Source: Chiridota heheva (Eukaryota; Echinodermata; Holothuroidea; Apodida; Chiridotidae). From it: a DNA stretch of 64,000 nt. The notes under the pieces were generated by a model. It worked only from the letters and a program-made list of their open reading frames with translations. It was not told where the DNA came from and made no database searches. How positions within the stretch are numbered: the stretch's first letter is position 1; every line of letters begins with the position of its first letter. The stretch lies in assembly GCA_020152595.1 (NCBI GenBank), contig JAIGNY010002759.1:515001-579000 (forward strand). Reading direction: 5' to 3'. Positions 46,140 to 55,147 of the stretch are shown one piece after another. A program made the position numbers and the translations under genes.

Positions 46140-48530
46140 TTAGGATCAGTGGTCAAGCAAGATAAAAGAGGGCTCGAAAGAACAAAATGGTAAAAAAGGT
46201 TTCAAAAAACTTGTTTCATTAGATATTTAAGTTTAAAATTCTGTATCATTTGTGTAGAAATGACTGAAATGAGACTTTTTGTGAAATACTGTAACATTCA
46301 CAGATTCCTCAAAGTCTTTGTATGTTAGCAGACTTTGTGCTGCGATTCTGTGGCTGAGAACCTTTGGATATGTCAGGAAAGTAATCAAAACATAATCTAG
46401 TAAAGGGTGATTGTACATACAACCTAAGGGAATTTTAAGGAAAGATAATTCAAGTAGTAATAAATTAAATGGATTTTCTTTAAAATACATTAACAATTGT
46501 AAGGAAGTGAAGATGTGGGCGCAAACCTTCCATAGTAGACTTACTGTACTCCACCAGTCAAGTTAATTTCATTATCTCCGTAACCCTTAATTGCCGGATC
46601 AACATGATTTTTGTCGATTTGGAAGTGCAATTTTTAATAAATAATTTCGGGACCATACCAAACTGATTCGGAGGTAATTTGTATATCGTTTGAAAGAACT
46701 CCTTTAATTTGTTCATATTTTAACCGATTTTGATGGGGGTCATATTGAGATTTTCAGAGTAAAATAGAGCCAAACATGAATAACTTTCATATTTTCACCC
46801 AAATTTCCCAAAAATTGATAAATATTCAGGATGAACGTAAAAAACAAAGTTTTAACTTGTTTTTGGTGAAAGTCATTCATGATAATCAAATACTGTAATT
46901 ATAATCAAATTTTGAAATTTTTGGGCATTCTACACTATTATTTACCATATTTGGTCCATTTTGAAGCAACATTTAAAAAAATATCTAGCTCTAGAATAGA
47001 AAATCAGAATGGAATGATTTTTCTGCCATCTTATAGACCTTGAAGCTAGCTTTCAAATGAGCTGCTATGTTGATGCATAACCCTCTCACGAAAACAGAAA
47101 ATACCATTGTAACTTTCCGAAGATATGCAACTTTGCGAAGATTTTGGTTGACAGAATGACTTTACAGTAAAGGCACATTTTTACTAAAAAAATTGTGTAA
47201 AAAACTTTTTTGAAGATCTACATGTAGGATATATGATAAAATAGTTTAAAAGAGGTAAACGCTGAAGGAGGCAGTCTCAAGTCAAGGTAAATCAGTACCT
47301 TTTTTTAATTCTTTTTAGGCCTGTTGACTAGCATGTGTAAATCCCCTATACCTGTTGTGCGAAATCATGACCATACACAGCATTTCATACATTTCTACAG
47401 TAAATAATAGAGCATATTTTACAAATAAATCGACCATCTTTGATGAGAATATATATACTTTTTAGAATGAAAAGTTTATCTGGCGACGACGACGACGAGT
47501 GAACACACAATTACAATGACGGGGTCGTCACCTGCGTCTTCGGTTATGATAATAAGAATGCCATAACGAAATGCCTAATACGACCCGGACGAGAACACAG
47601 GTATGATGTACGGACAGACATAACATCGACAACCAAGTCAATGTCCACGGCCTTTAATAACCAGTTGTGGTGCACTGGTGTGTCTACTCAACCCAAGCTT
47701 GAACCCATGCAGGCCTCGTGGTCTGTAGACATGTATGATAATCGCTACACCACAGTAGGTAGACAAGTTTATCTGGGTCATGAAAACTCCTTTTTTATAA
47801 AAAAAATGAGTACAAGTTGGGGATGATATTTGCATTTTCCCAACCATGAAATGATTCTCATATCTTATTTCATTCCTTATTTTGAGGTAATTTGCATATT
47901 AATTAGTATGCAAAATATAATAAACAACCTTATGAATATCATACAATTGATTTTCAACACTATCAAGTGCCCACAAACAAGAAAACTTCATTTTCAGGCT
48001 ATAGCTTTCCCACAATATTATAAAAATTGATAATAATGGGTCATGATATAGGTCTAAATGTGACATGAATTAATTTGCATATTGCATTTGTTCCTACTTC
48101 TAAAACAAAAAAAGAAGAAAATTGTGAGTGGTATCATTGGAAAAAACTTTTTATTAACATTTCATAAATTCTTTTAAAATGCCACAGCTGCTTACCACAA
48201 GAGAGTACATAAGCACAAAGTTAGGCAGTTTTGTTCACTGGGCTTGCGTATTAAATGAGCTAATTTGCATAAATTTGCATATTTCAGTGTAAAATTATGT
48301 GAGCCATTGTGAAGATCAAACAAAGTATTACCTTTCACTTAATGAAAATGAGGAAAAAAAGCAATATCTAAAAAGTTTCCCAAAAATACAGATTCTAAAT
48401 GGGAGGCTCAGGTGTAGGTTAAGATATACTGTAAAAGCAGTTTTTTTTTACCATTTTGTTTCTTTTGCAGTGTCTTTCATAATGTACAAGATACGCTTGA
48501 TTGACCACTGAACCAATCCTTTAATAGATC
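46140..48530. mobile_element. Second copy of the 1.27-kb-locus MITE family, enlarged
   Basis: The left end AGGATCAGTGGTCAAGCAAG (about 46,143) and right end CTTGATTGACCACTGAACCA (about 48,497) match the TIRs of the element at 1,268-1,851. The left interior (46,236-46,565) matches its interior (TATCATTTGTGTAGAAATGA, TTTAAAATACATTAACAATT). About 1.9 kb of other sequence, including a SINE, separates that from the right end, so either the element is a longer form or it has taken insertions. Confidence 0.5.
47484..47764 (-). mobile_element. tRNA-derived SINE, copy 2
   Basis: A perfect 12-bp target duplication aagtttatctgg lies at 47,472-47,483 and 47,765-47,776. On the minus strand the tRNA-like head is at the right (GTGTAGCGATTATCATACAT; the B-box is mutated to GGTTCAAGCTT), the body matches copies 1 and 3, and the 3' end has a (CGT)n tail (CGACGACGACGACGAG on the + strand). 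Confidence 0.9.
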
Positions 48531-48616
48531 CAATCGTATGATTTGAGGTGTGTGCTGTGTGTTATTTCTAGTCTTGCTGCATCCTTCAGTTCTTGATATT
48601 CTTTTTCTTCTTCTAG

Positions 48617-48758
48617 TCTATGTCTGATGATTCAATGGACTCTGCCCGAATGAGTAAACTCTTCCAAAAAGCGAAGGAAGGAAAGAGCAGCACCTCACCA
48701 TGGTGGATGGATGAGAATGAAGATAATGCAAGTCAGAAGCGAGAAAAGACAACGTCTT
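48617..48758 (+). CDS. CEP162: CEP162 exon 2
   Basis: The acceptor is a pyrimidine-rich tract, ttctttttcttcttctAG, ending at 48,616. The donor is tct t|GTAAGT at 48,759. The exon is 142 nt, enters in phase 0 and leaves in phase 1. It encodes SMSDDSMDSARMSK, a basic stretch LFQKAKEGKSS, then TSPWWMDENEDNA. SDDS directly after the exon-1 KFLKE, and the PWW followed by acidic residues, both match the order in vertebrate CEP162 (KELSDDS...VPWWIADDDFEDD). This is the strongest link between exon 1 and the rest of the gene across 20 kb of repeats. Confidence 0.82.
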
Positions 48759-48809
48759 GTAAGTAAAACTATCGTCAAAGTTTTATTTTCGTTTGTGTTG
48801 CAGAAAAAA

Positions 48810-48870
48810 TGCGCATTTCATAATCAATCAATCAATCAATCACTGACACTTATAGAGTGGCAAAACCAAT
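48810..48870 (-). mobile_element. Short L2-like 3' tail fragment
   Basis: On the minus strand, GCCACTCTATAAGTGTCAGT is followed by (GATT)n. A 'GCxCTxTATAAxTG' block directly before a short tandem tail is the usual 3' terminus of L2/CR1-type LINEs and of SINEs that borrow it. A fuller example lies at 54,036-54,505. Confidence 0.45.
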
Positions 48871-49085
48871 ATGACAAACTATATGTGCAAGTAAGAGTAA
48901 TAGGTGCAAATCATCAAATATAACTAGTAGAATACTGTACAAGAGTGATTGTAGGTGACATGAAAATGTGGTGTTTTAACAGTAAGAACAAATTTCGTGC
49001 AAAGCGGAGTTGTAGTGAAAGAACCTGCATAGGTTTGATGAAACAGGAGTGAAATTGAAAAAAGAGTATTGTGACTTGCTGGGTA

Positions 49086-50434
49086 GGCCACATTTGAAAT
49101 GGCAACCATTAGTGTTAGACTGCATGATTGTAATTTTAAATCTCTCGCATTTCTGGTCATGAAACTAATAAATTACAAGATAAATTCCTTAACAATCAAT
49201 TTCTTTCAAAAAATATTAAAAACTTTTCCCCCTTGGGTGCAAAATCAGGGAAAATTTGAGACACTTTTTGAGAATGTACCTTAGAAAATGAAATTCCAGT
49301 CGTTTTTAATTAGCAAAATCAAGTTAATTCAAACTACTGTATTTACATTTAATCATCAACAAATCTGATATTTATAGTGAAAACACCCTTCCAAAAATAT
49401 GTTAACTGTTATTTGGTTATTTATTAATAAGTGCTGTCATTCAATTAGTTAAAGGATGCAAATAAACGATAGAGGTTGCAAACAAATGATAGAGGCTGCA
49501 AACAAACGATAGCAGCTGCAAACAGACAATAGAGGTTGCAAACAGACGAAAGAGGCTGCAAACAGACGATAGAGGCTGCAAACAGACGATAGAGGCTGCA
49601 AACAAACGATAGCAGCTGCAAACAGACGATAGAGGCTGCAAACAAACGATAGAGGCTGCAAACAAACGATAGAGGCTGCAAACAGATGATCGAGGCTGCA
49701 AACAAACGATAGAGGCTGCAAACAAACGATAGAGGCTGCAAACAGACGATAGAGGCTGCAAACAAACGATAGAGGCTGCAAACAGATGATAGAGGCTGCA
49801 AACAAACGATAGAGGCTGCAAACAAACGATAGAGGCTGCAAACAAAGGCTGCAAACGATAGAGGCTGCAAACAAACGATAGAGGCTGCAAACAAACGATA
49901 GAGGCTGCAAACAAACGATAGAGGCTGCAAACAAACGATAGAGGCTGCAAACAAACGATAGAGGCTGCAAACAAACGATAGAGGCTGCAAACAAACGATA
50001 GCAGCTGCAAACAGACAATAGATGTTGCAAACAAACGTTAGAGGCTGCAAACAAGGTGCGATAGAGGCTGCAAACAACGACTATGCAAGAGGCTGCGATA
50101 GAGGCTGCAAACAAAGGCGATAGAGGCTGCAAACAAGCGATAGAGGCTGCAAACAAATGATAGAGGCTGCAAACAAGCGAGGCTGCAAACAAGCGATGAG
50201 GCTGCAAACAAAAAAGCGATAGAGGCTGCAAACAAACGACTGGTTTACAGACGATAGGCTTTAATATAGAGGCTGCAAACAGAATAGCTGCAAACAAATA
50301 GAGGCTGCAAACAGACGATTTTGTTCCAGATGCAAAAGATTTTAAATAAGAATAAAAAAAAGCAACAAAATTTGAGGTTTTCCCAATGCAGCCTAACACT
50401 AATGACCCCTATGGTTGGAATTATGAGGATGGCC
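49086..50434. mobile_element. TIR element, copy 2, carrying a 20-bp satellite
   Basis: The left end GGCCACATTTGAAATGGCAA then CCATTAGTGTTA, and the right end TAACACTAATGACCCCTATG then GTTGG...ATGGCC, match the TIRs of the element at 26,537-27,210. The flanking interior also matches (CTCGCATTTCTGGTCATGAA; TTTTAAATAAGAATAAAAAA). Compared with copy 1 the centre is replaced or expanded by about 870 bp of 20-bp repeats. Confidence 0.78.
49451..50320. repeat. 20-bp satellite array, ~42 units
   Basis: Unit GAGGCTGCAAACAAACGATA, regular from 49,451 to about 50,035 and progressively degenerate to 50,320 (units shortened to 12-18 bp). Variants are ACAGACGAT, GATAGCAGCTGC and GTTGC. Because 20 bp is not a multiple of 3, all minus-strand frames stay open and produce long meaningless repeats of the FAASIVCLQPLS type. 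Confidence 0.95.
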
Positions 50435-51214
50435 AATACATGACACAAGGTCTCTCAATATCATTTGAGTTATGCACATTGTGTTTTATAGAGTACAACC
50501 CTTATTAAAAGTCACCATCTGCAAGGTTAGATTCAAAACAGGCGATGAGGCTTGCAATCACAGTAGATGTGATGCAGCATTTTGCACATGTAGTACTTAA
50601 TTTGATGGCGGTCAGTGAGGTAATTATGGTGAAAAAAATCTGGAGCATCCGTGACAGGGTGACGTTTTGTGACAAAATTTCATTGTCCAAAAATTTGTGA
50701 CATTTTGAAAATTGGGTGACAATTTGTCTGACATTTTGAGGCATATTTTACCCCTTCACTCACACTTTAGTGGTGGATTCTATTTCAGTGGTGGATTCCA
50801 TTTTTTATGAAATACATAATCAAATGATCCTTTTTATGAGTATCACTGGTCCACTGGTCATGATGTGTGAATCTTTGCCAGTCAAATGTGACAAAAACAA
50901 ACTGATGTGACAATCTGTGCAAAAGGTGCAAAAATTATGTGACATTTGAACGTGACAAATTTGAAATTTTGTGACATGACATTTTGTGACAAGCTATCAA
51001 TCATAACTCCATTCTCTTGTCTTTCTCAACATTTCAAAAAATGTATTAAAAAAACTAAAGCAGTTTCCTGAAGAGAGTGTACTGTGTATAGCCACCATTT
51101 CCTTGGACACTGTTCTTGTGCATTCATGTACAGTATAATGTTAATTGAATGCTTGGTGCCAAATTACACGCTTCAACATACAGTGTAGCTTTCCAGAAAT
51201 GACAAAGTACTCTA

Positions 51215-51440
51215 AGAACCATTAATTCTCCTCTTCCACCCCCTCCCTACTTTGTTTTTGTTTCACCCATGCACCTCCTCTCTCGATCACAGCTTTCTGA
51301 CTTTTGTTCTTGAATTTTCTCCCATTCTCCCCCTGTTTTCTTTCCTTCCTACCTATAAAATGATCTGACCTCTCAGGCACAATTTGACCCTTGTTGTCGT
51401 GGTGCCGTTCAGACCTCATCAATCAATCATCAAATCATCT
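51215..51440 (+). mobile_element. I-group LINE 3' UTR fragment
   Basis: Matches the 3' UTR of the 30.0- and 39.4-kb LINE copies (CCTCTTCCACCCCCTCCCTA, CCATGCACCTCCTCTCTCGA), the hairpin GGCAC (51,376)...GTGCC (51,402), and ends in CCTCATC(AATC)n. It retains only the last ~220 bp, a typical 5'-truncated insertion. Confidence 0.8.
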
Positions 51441-51708
51441 AAGAACCAACCTACAATGGAGGCGTTCTAGATCGTTTAAAAATCCAGCATAATATGATAT
51501 GGTCCCTCATGAAGGGATAAAATTATTAAACACTGTAATGAAGAAACAAAATGCTTCAGTTTGGGATTTTACTCGAGAAAATTCCTCAGAACCATGAAAC
51601 AGGATGGAAATTGTCAATGTATTGCTGTTCATCTATCCAAGAAAGTGTCTTTACTGTATGTATAGTACAGTACATCTATGAATTCTGAACTTCAATGAAG
51701 TTTAATGC

Positions 51709-52022
51709 ACCTGTCAATTGTGTGACTCACCCCTTCATTCCCCCCTCAACAAGGGGGTCATTGCATCAAAGTGGGTGGACATAACATGTACATTGATGGA
51801 CCCCTCAGTTACTTAGGTGACTGACATTTTTTGTGTGAAATGACTTACTTTAAATCAATCACCTCTGTCAATGGGTCTCAAGTAAATTGACCCACCCCAG
51901 AGTCACTCTGGTGACTGATAATTTGGTACAATGATGCACATATGAGTCAATGTTTCATATATCAATGACTCACCTTTGACTGACATTACTAGGGGTAGTA
52001 GGGCGAGTCATCAAATGTAAAG
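51709..52022. mobile_element. MITE-like element with TGACTCACC ends
   Basis: The left end GCACCTGTCAATTGTGTGAC then TCACCCC, and the right end read as reverse complement (TTTACATTTGATGACTCGCC then CTACTACCCC), are imperfect inverted repeats. The interior has several CAATGACTCACC / GTGACTGACATT blocks. A partial copy is at 36,605-36,720, and a very short form at 44,735-44,795 (GGTGCAATGACTCACC...GGTGAGTCACACAATTG). The right end almost touches the branch region of exon 3. Confidence 0.55.
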
Positions 52023-52095
52023 GTAAGCACAATGTACATGTACTTTAATAGAGCTTTTGTACTAAACTACAACATACCATTTTCTTCTGTTGCAG

Positions 52096-52193
52096 CCTCT
52101 AGTTGGATGAAGCCAAAAAAACAATCAACTCCTCTGCGTAATGTTCAGGAGGAAGAGGAAACAAGTCCCGCACGGGAGGACCAGAAGCAAGAT
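52096..52193 (+). CDS. CEP162: CEP162 exon 3
   Basis: The acceptor tttcttctgttgcAG ends at 52,095 and the donor gat|GTAAGG is at 52,194. The 98-nt exon takes the phase-1 codon from exon 2 and ends in phase 0. It encodes SSSWMKPKKQSTPLRN followed by VQEEEETSPAREDQKQD. The W/Y-hK-x-KK segment followed by an acidic EEE run corresponds to the YLKTKK...EMEEESAE region of the vertebrate protein. An open frame running through both splice sites (52,032-52,268) is intron read-through and not a separate gene. Confidence 0.78.
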
Positions 52194-52969
52194 GTAAGGA
52201 AACTCGGGTACTCAAGAAAGTCAAAAGTTCCCACAATTCTAGTGATTGATACTCATGCTCAAAATTAAATGTTTGTTTCTGATTTTTTCCCCCAATATGT
52301 AGGTTGGTAGGTATACTGTAGGGAAATTTGTTTTCTGATAGGTTGGCAATTTTATTGGATGGTCTTTCAGCAAACAAATACTTGCCTATATTTTATTTTG
52401 GTCGAGCCACTTTTGTGGTAGTATTTTTGAAGACATGGTAGGAAAGAGAAAATTAGGTTGCAGGGTTTGCGTAATCATACTGTGCATTGTATTTAAGGTT
52501 GCTGAGGATGAAATAATTTTTGGTATTGATACAAAACAAATTCTACTAGAAAAGTGGGCAATAGGTCGGCAGATCCTGCAAAAGATCGGCAGATCCTGCA
52601 AAAGATATGTTTGTCAGGCTGGATATAATTTTTGGTTGTCCATGGCAACCCGGTGAATATTTGTTGGGTGTAGGACAAGTAGGTTTGAATGGTACATGAT
52701 TCTTGTTTCTAATTTTGGGAGGAATGCTGAAAGACAGAAAAGATTTTAGTTGGAGGAACAGATTAATTCTATTGCATAATGTCAAGGTCACTGGAAGTAT
52801 CTATCTCTTGCTACGCTGCTTCCAAAAGAACTAAACTCAATCAAAACATGTCAAATCCACATTAACTTTTATTTAGCTAGGCATCAGCTTCAGTTGAAAT
52901 TCTGTCTTTTAAAAAAAGTTAAATACCTTCAGCCACAAGGTTTATAGAGCTTGTGCTTAAACCTGGTTT

Positions 52970-53190
52970 CTGTGGTGCTTAGTGGATGGAAATACTTGAC
53001 TGTCCTGGATGGGACACCAGCTCACTGCAGATTAACTCCCCAGCCAAAACTAGTACTCATTTGACAGTAGAGTGAACTAGACCAAATGGGATATACATGT
53101 AGTGTTTTGCTCAAGGACACAGCACACCGCCCCGGCTGAGATTGCTCCCGGTAATGAGTACAAGACAGGCGCTATTGCACTCTTTATGTC
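52970..53190 (-). mobile_element. SINE-like repeat with tRNA-like end
   Basis: Contains GATGGGACACCAGCTCACTG, TTTTGCTCAAGGACACAGCA and CCCCGGCTGAGATTGCTCCC. This sequence order (cleared-threshold 'ggacacc...ctcactgcag...gctcaaggacaca...cccggc...gattcgaac') is familiar from SINEs spread through marine invertebrates. The tRNA-like B-box region on the minus strand is eroded. Family name and ends uncertain. Confidence 0.4.
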
Positions 53191-53477
53191 TGTACCATGA
53201 ATAAAGTACTTCATGTAAAAGTATATACATGCAAACTAAATATTATTTGTAATTCTTTACAAAGAAGAAAAAAAAACATCAATAGAGGGTTTTTATTTGT
53301 AAAATGACAAGTAGTAGTTGGTATTAGCTTTTGAAAGGTTAAAGGTGCGATCTCGACATAATGACATTCAGTTCTAATTTTTTGATTGGTTGAAATTTTA
53401 ACCAATGGCTGTATGCGCCTCTTTCAATCATATTACGCACTTTATTTATAATACATCAACTAGTTCAATTCTGCATT

Positions 53478-53560
53478 GCTGTGGCCCAATGGATAAGGGC
53501 ATAAGGCGATGGGTTTCAGATTTGCTTTTGTTCCAAATGTAACGAGTCCAAACAACGTCA
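53478..53560 (+). mobile_element. Degenerate tRNA-Arg-like SINE head
   Basis: TGGCCCAATGGATAAGGGC at 53,482 resembles the A-box side of a tRNA-Arg gene (tggcctaatggataaggc). The expected B-box GGTTCGAATCC is only loosely present (TTGTTCCAAATGTAACGAGTCC), and the stems do not pair. It is likely a SINE or tRNA relic, not a functional tRNA. Confidence 0.3.
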
Positions 53561-53605
53561 AGGCAAAACAAATTCTTCTTGTTTTCTTCTCATTTGATTT
53601 AAAAC

Positions 53606-53636
53606 ATGGAGCTATTATTTCAAATAATAGCTCCAT
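53606..53636. repeat. Perfect 31-bp palindrome
   Basis: ATGGAGCTATTATTT, a central C, then AAATAATAGCTCCAT: 15-bp arms with no mismatch. No loop room exists for an RNA hairpin, but it could extrude as a DNA cruciform. No associated gene. Confidence 0.9.
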
Positions 53637-53889
53637 TATTAAACTAGCGACGAATTTGTACAGCTCTGTTCAACTTGGCGGTACCATGATGTTGCGACAC
53701 ATACATACTGTACCTACAATGTGCATGTAACTAATCTCCATATACCCGTTGTATAATATACGCAGGCGCTTGTAATACGTTGGTGGCGAGTGTAAGTACA
53801 TGACTGTACTTACTGACGTCATTGCGATTTGTTTGGAGATGACATCGCCTCTTTAACATTTATGTACATGTTTGTATGTTGCATTGCAG

Positions 53890-53985
53890 CAGGGCAGAGG
53901 AGGTGCCACTGAACAACTCATGAAAAGTATTCCCACAAGATGAAACCACCCATTGACCTTGATGATACAGGGGAGAGCTTGGAAG
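53890..53985 (+). CDS. CEP162: CEP162 exon 4, frame disrupted
   Basis: The natural acceptor (tgtatgttgcattgcAG|cag, a NAGNAG site) gives QGRGGATEQLMKSIPTR and then TGA at 53,941. The other two frames from this acceptor also hit stops (53,921 and earlier). The 3' half reads well in a frame shifted by one base, MKPPIDLDDTGESLE, and ends at g|GTAGTA in phase 1, exactly the phase exon 5 needs. The exon is 96 nt, and one extra base would restore both frame and phase. Either one base is missing here (assembly error, polymorphism or real lesion), or a weak internal acceptor is used (AG ending at 53,927 or 53,939, both giving the correct end phase). The exon position is well supported; its exact 5' limit and frame are not. 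Confidence 0.55.
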
Positions 53986-54035
53986 GTAGTAACTGATTTG
54001 CTTACTTACACTTAATTGTGACAGATTACATACAT

Positions 54036-54505
54036 ACATACAAACATACATATAAGGCATTTATAAAGCGCCACTACATCAAGAACGCAGCGCATATGGA
54101 GAAACATAATAACAACAAAGTACAAATAAAGCATAACATGATATGAAAATACAGTGGTAGAGAAAAACAACATTAGATTGGAGACAAATAATACTTCAAA
54201 CGCTTTTTGAATTTGCCTAAAGAGTCAGATTCTCTGATGGAAACAATGAGTGCATTCCAGTTTTTTGGAGCAAAATGAGAAAAGGTGCGATTTGTTGCAG
54301 ACTTGAGCAGTTTAAAAGAGTTCGGTTCCATGAGGCGAGTTACGTCAAGTGATGAGCGAAGGTTTGAGCATGAGGGCTGGTGGGAAGAAAGGCAGGATGA
54401 TAGGTAACCAGGTGATGTACCATGGAGGCATTTATACACATAGACCAAGATCTTAAAAGTTATCCTCTCCCTGACTGGGAGCCAGTGCAATTCTAGCACC
54501 ATGAT
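54036..54505 (-). mobile_element. L2/CR1-type LINE, C-terminal end
   Basis: The minus-strand frame 54,502-54,173 reads LELHWLPVRERITFKILVYV, YKCLHGTSPGYLS, LRSSLDV, FSHFAPKNWNAL and FKKRLKYYL, the standard end of L2/CR1-type ORF2 proteins. The 3' UTR ends GTGGCGCTTTATAAATGCCT followed by a (TATG)n tail at 54,036-54,056. 5'-truncated at about 54,505. It lies inside intron 4. Confidence 0.82.
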
Positions 54506-54580
54506 GTTTTAATACACTCTTGGCACATTTGACTCTTGATATGTCGGAGTGCCATTAAACCGCAAGAAACAAACAAACTG
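54506..54580 (+). mobile_element. Isolated I-group LINE-like 3' terminus
   Basis: Only about 75 bp: CACTCTTGGCACATTTGACT, then GTCGGAGTGCCATTAAACCG and CAAGAAACAAACAAAC. It has the same hairpin (GGCAC at 54,522, GTGCC at 54,549) and tail type as the larger LINE copies but abuts a different, oppositely oriented LINE end. It may be a very short truncated insertion or a SINE tail. Confidence 0.6.
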
Positions 54581-54644
54581 AATGATTACACATCACAAGT
54601 TAACTTCCTAGTGCACACAGTGTACTTTGATGAATAAATTAATC

Positions 54645-54953
54645 AAAATATGCGGCTATCATGTTCTTTTGTCTTATTTAAAAATGCGGATATCATGTAC
54701 TTTTGTCTTATTTAAATATGCGGATATCATGTTCTTTTGTCTTATTCAAATATGCGGATATCATGTTCTTTTGTCTTATTTAAATATGCGGATATCATGT
54801 TCTTTTGTTTTATTTAAATATGGGAATATCATGTTCTTTTGTCTTATTTAGATACGCTGATATCATGTTCTTTTGTCTTATTTAAATATGCGGATATCAT
54901 GTTATTTTGTCTTATTTAAATATGCGCATATCATGTTTTTTGTCTTATTTTGG
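54645..54953. repeat. 34-bp tandem array, ~9 units
   Basis: Unit ATGCGGATATCATGTTCTTT then TGTCTTATTTAAAT, with few variants. It contains GATATC palindromes. A + strand frame of 74 codons runs through it (FVLFKYADIM-like repeats) and is an artefact of the repeat. The array ends about 15 bp before the exon 5 acceptor. Confidence 0.93.
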
Positions 54954-54969
54954 AATTTGATTTGAACAG

Positions 54970-55147
54970 ATCAAACACCAGTCTCAGCTGGACCTGGCTT
55001 GGAAACTTTGGAAGAAATGGCTGACAAGGAATTTTTCTTCAAACAACTCGAAGAAAAGCATGGAAGTGGGGATATTGATTTTTCTGCCCTCAACAAAGAT
55101 GGTACTGTTTCTGGTACCATGGGAACACTACCACCACCATACATGGG
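54970..55147 (+). CDS. CEP162: CEP162 exon 5 (diagnostic block)
   Basis: The acceptor is tttgaacAG at 54,969 and the donor atg gg|GTGAGT at 55,148. The exon is 178 nt, entering in phase 1 and leaving in phase 2. It encodes DQTPVSAGPGLETLEEMADK, then EFFFKQLEEKHGSGDIDFSA, then LNKDGTVSGT and a proline-rich LPPPYM. The GL-T-LEE...KE-FF-LE....IDY/F-S-LNK pattern is the best-conserved N-terminal block of CEP162 and is what identified the gene. A 34-bp tandem array ends only about 15 bp upstream of the acceptor, so the pyrimidine tract of this acceptor is partly built from repeat units rich in CTTTTGTCTTATTT. Confidence 0.88.

Larger units (their letters stand above)
28611..48616 (+). other. CEP162 intron 1 (~20 kb)
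   Basis: Bounded by GTAAGG (28,611) and a pyrimidine-rich AG (48,616). It is filled with LINE, SINE, hAT and satellite sequence listed separately. Stretches inside it with nothing further recognised are 28,620-30,020, 31,480-32,600, 33,680-35,260, 41,380-43,090 and 43,830-44,430. Minus-strand frames at 41,847-42,098 and 42,474-42,935 (153 codons) look accidental. Confidence 0.75.
48759..52095 (+). other. CEP162 intron 2 (~3.3 kb)
   Basis: From GTAAGT (48,759) to tttcttctgttgcAG (52,095). It contains the TIR element with the 20-bp satellite, a LINE 3' tail fragment and a TGACTCACC-type element. 50,440-51,200 has T-rich words such as GTGACATTTTG repeated irregularly and is otherwise unannotated. 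Confidence 0.75.
52194..53889 (+). other. CEP162 intron 3 (~1.7 kb)
   Basis: Between GTAAGG (52,194) and gcattgcAG (53,889). It holds a 22-bp tandem doublet (GATCGGCAGATCCTGCAAAA at about 52,566), two SINE-like pieces and a perfect palindrome, listed separately. No extra coding exon is recognised. Confidence 0.7.

Noticed and set aside
49441..50399. Three overlapping minus-strand open frames of 197-316 codons (repeating FAASIVCLQPLSFVCSLYRL-like).
   Set aside because: They are produced by the 20-bp satellite: 60 nt equals three units and 20 codons, so each frame repeats the same motif. No start context, no homology, and the array is in an intron.
52032..52268. Single 78-codon ORF as an intact small gene.
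   Set aside because: It is CEP162 exon 3 with intron read-through on both sides; splice sites at 52,095 and 52,194 fit the neighbouring exons.
54627..54851. 74-codon + strand frame with repeated FVLFKYADIMF-like motif.
   Set aside because: Translation of the 34-bp tandem array, not a protein.
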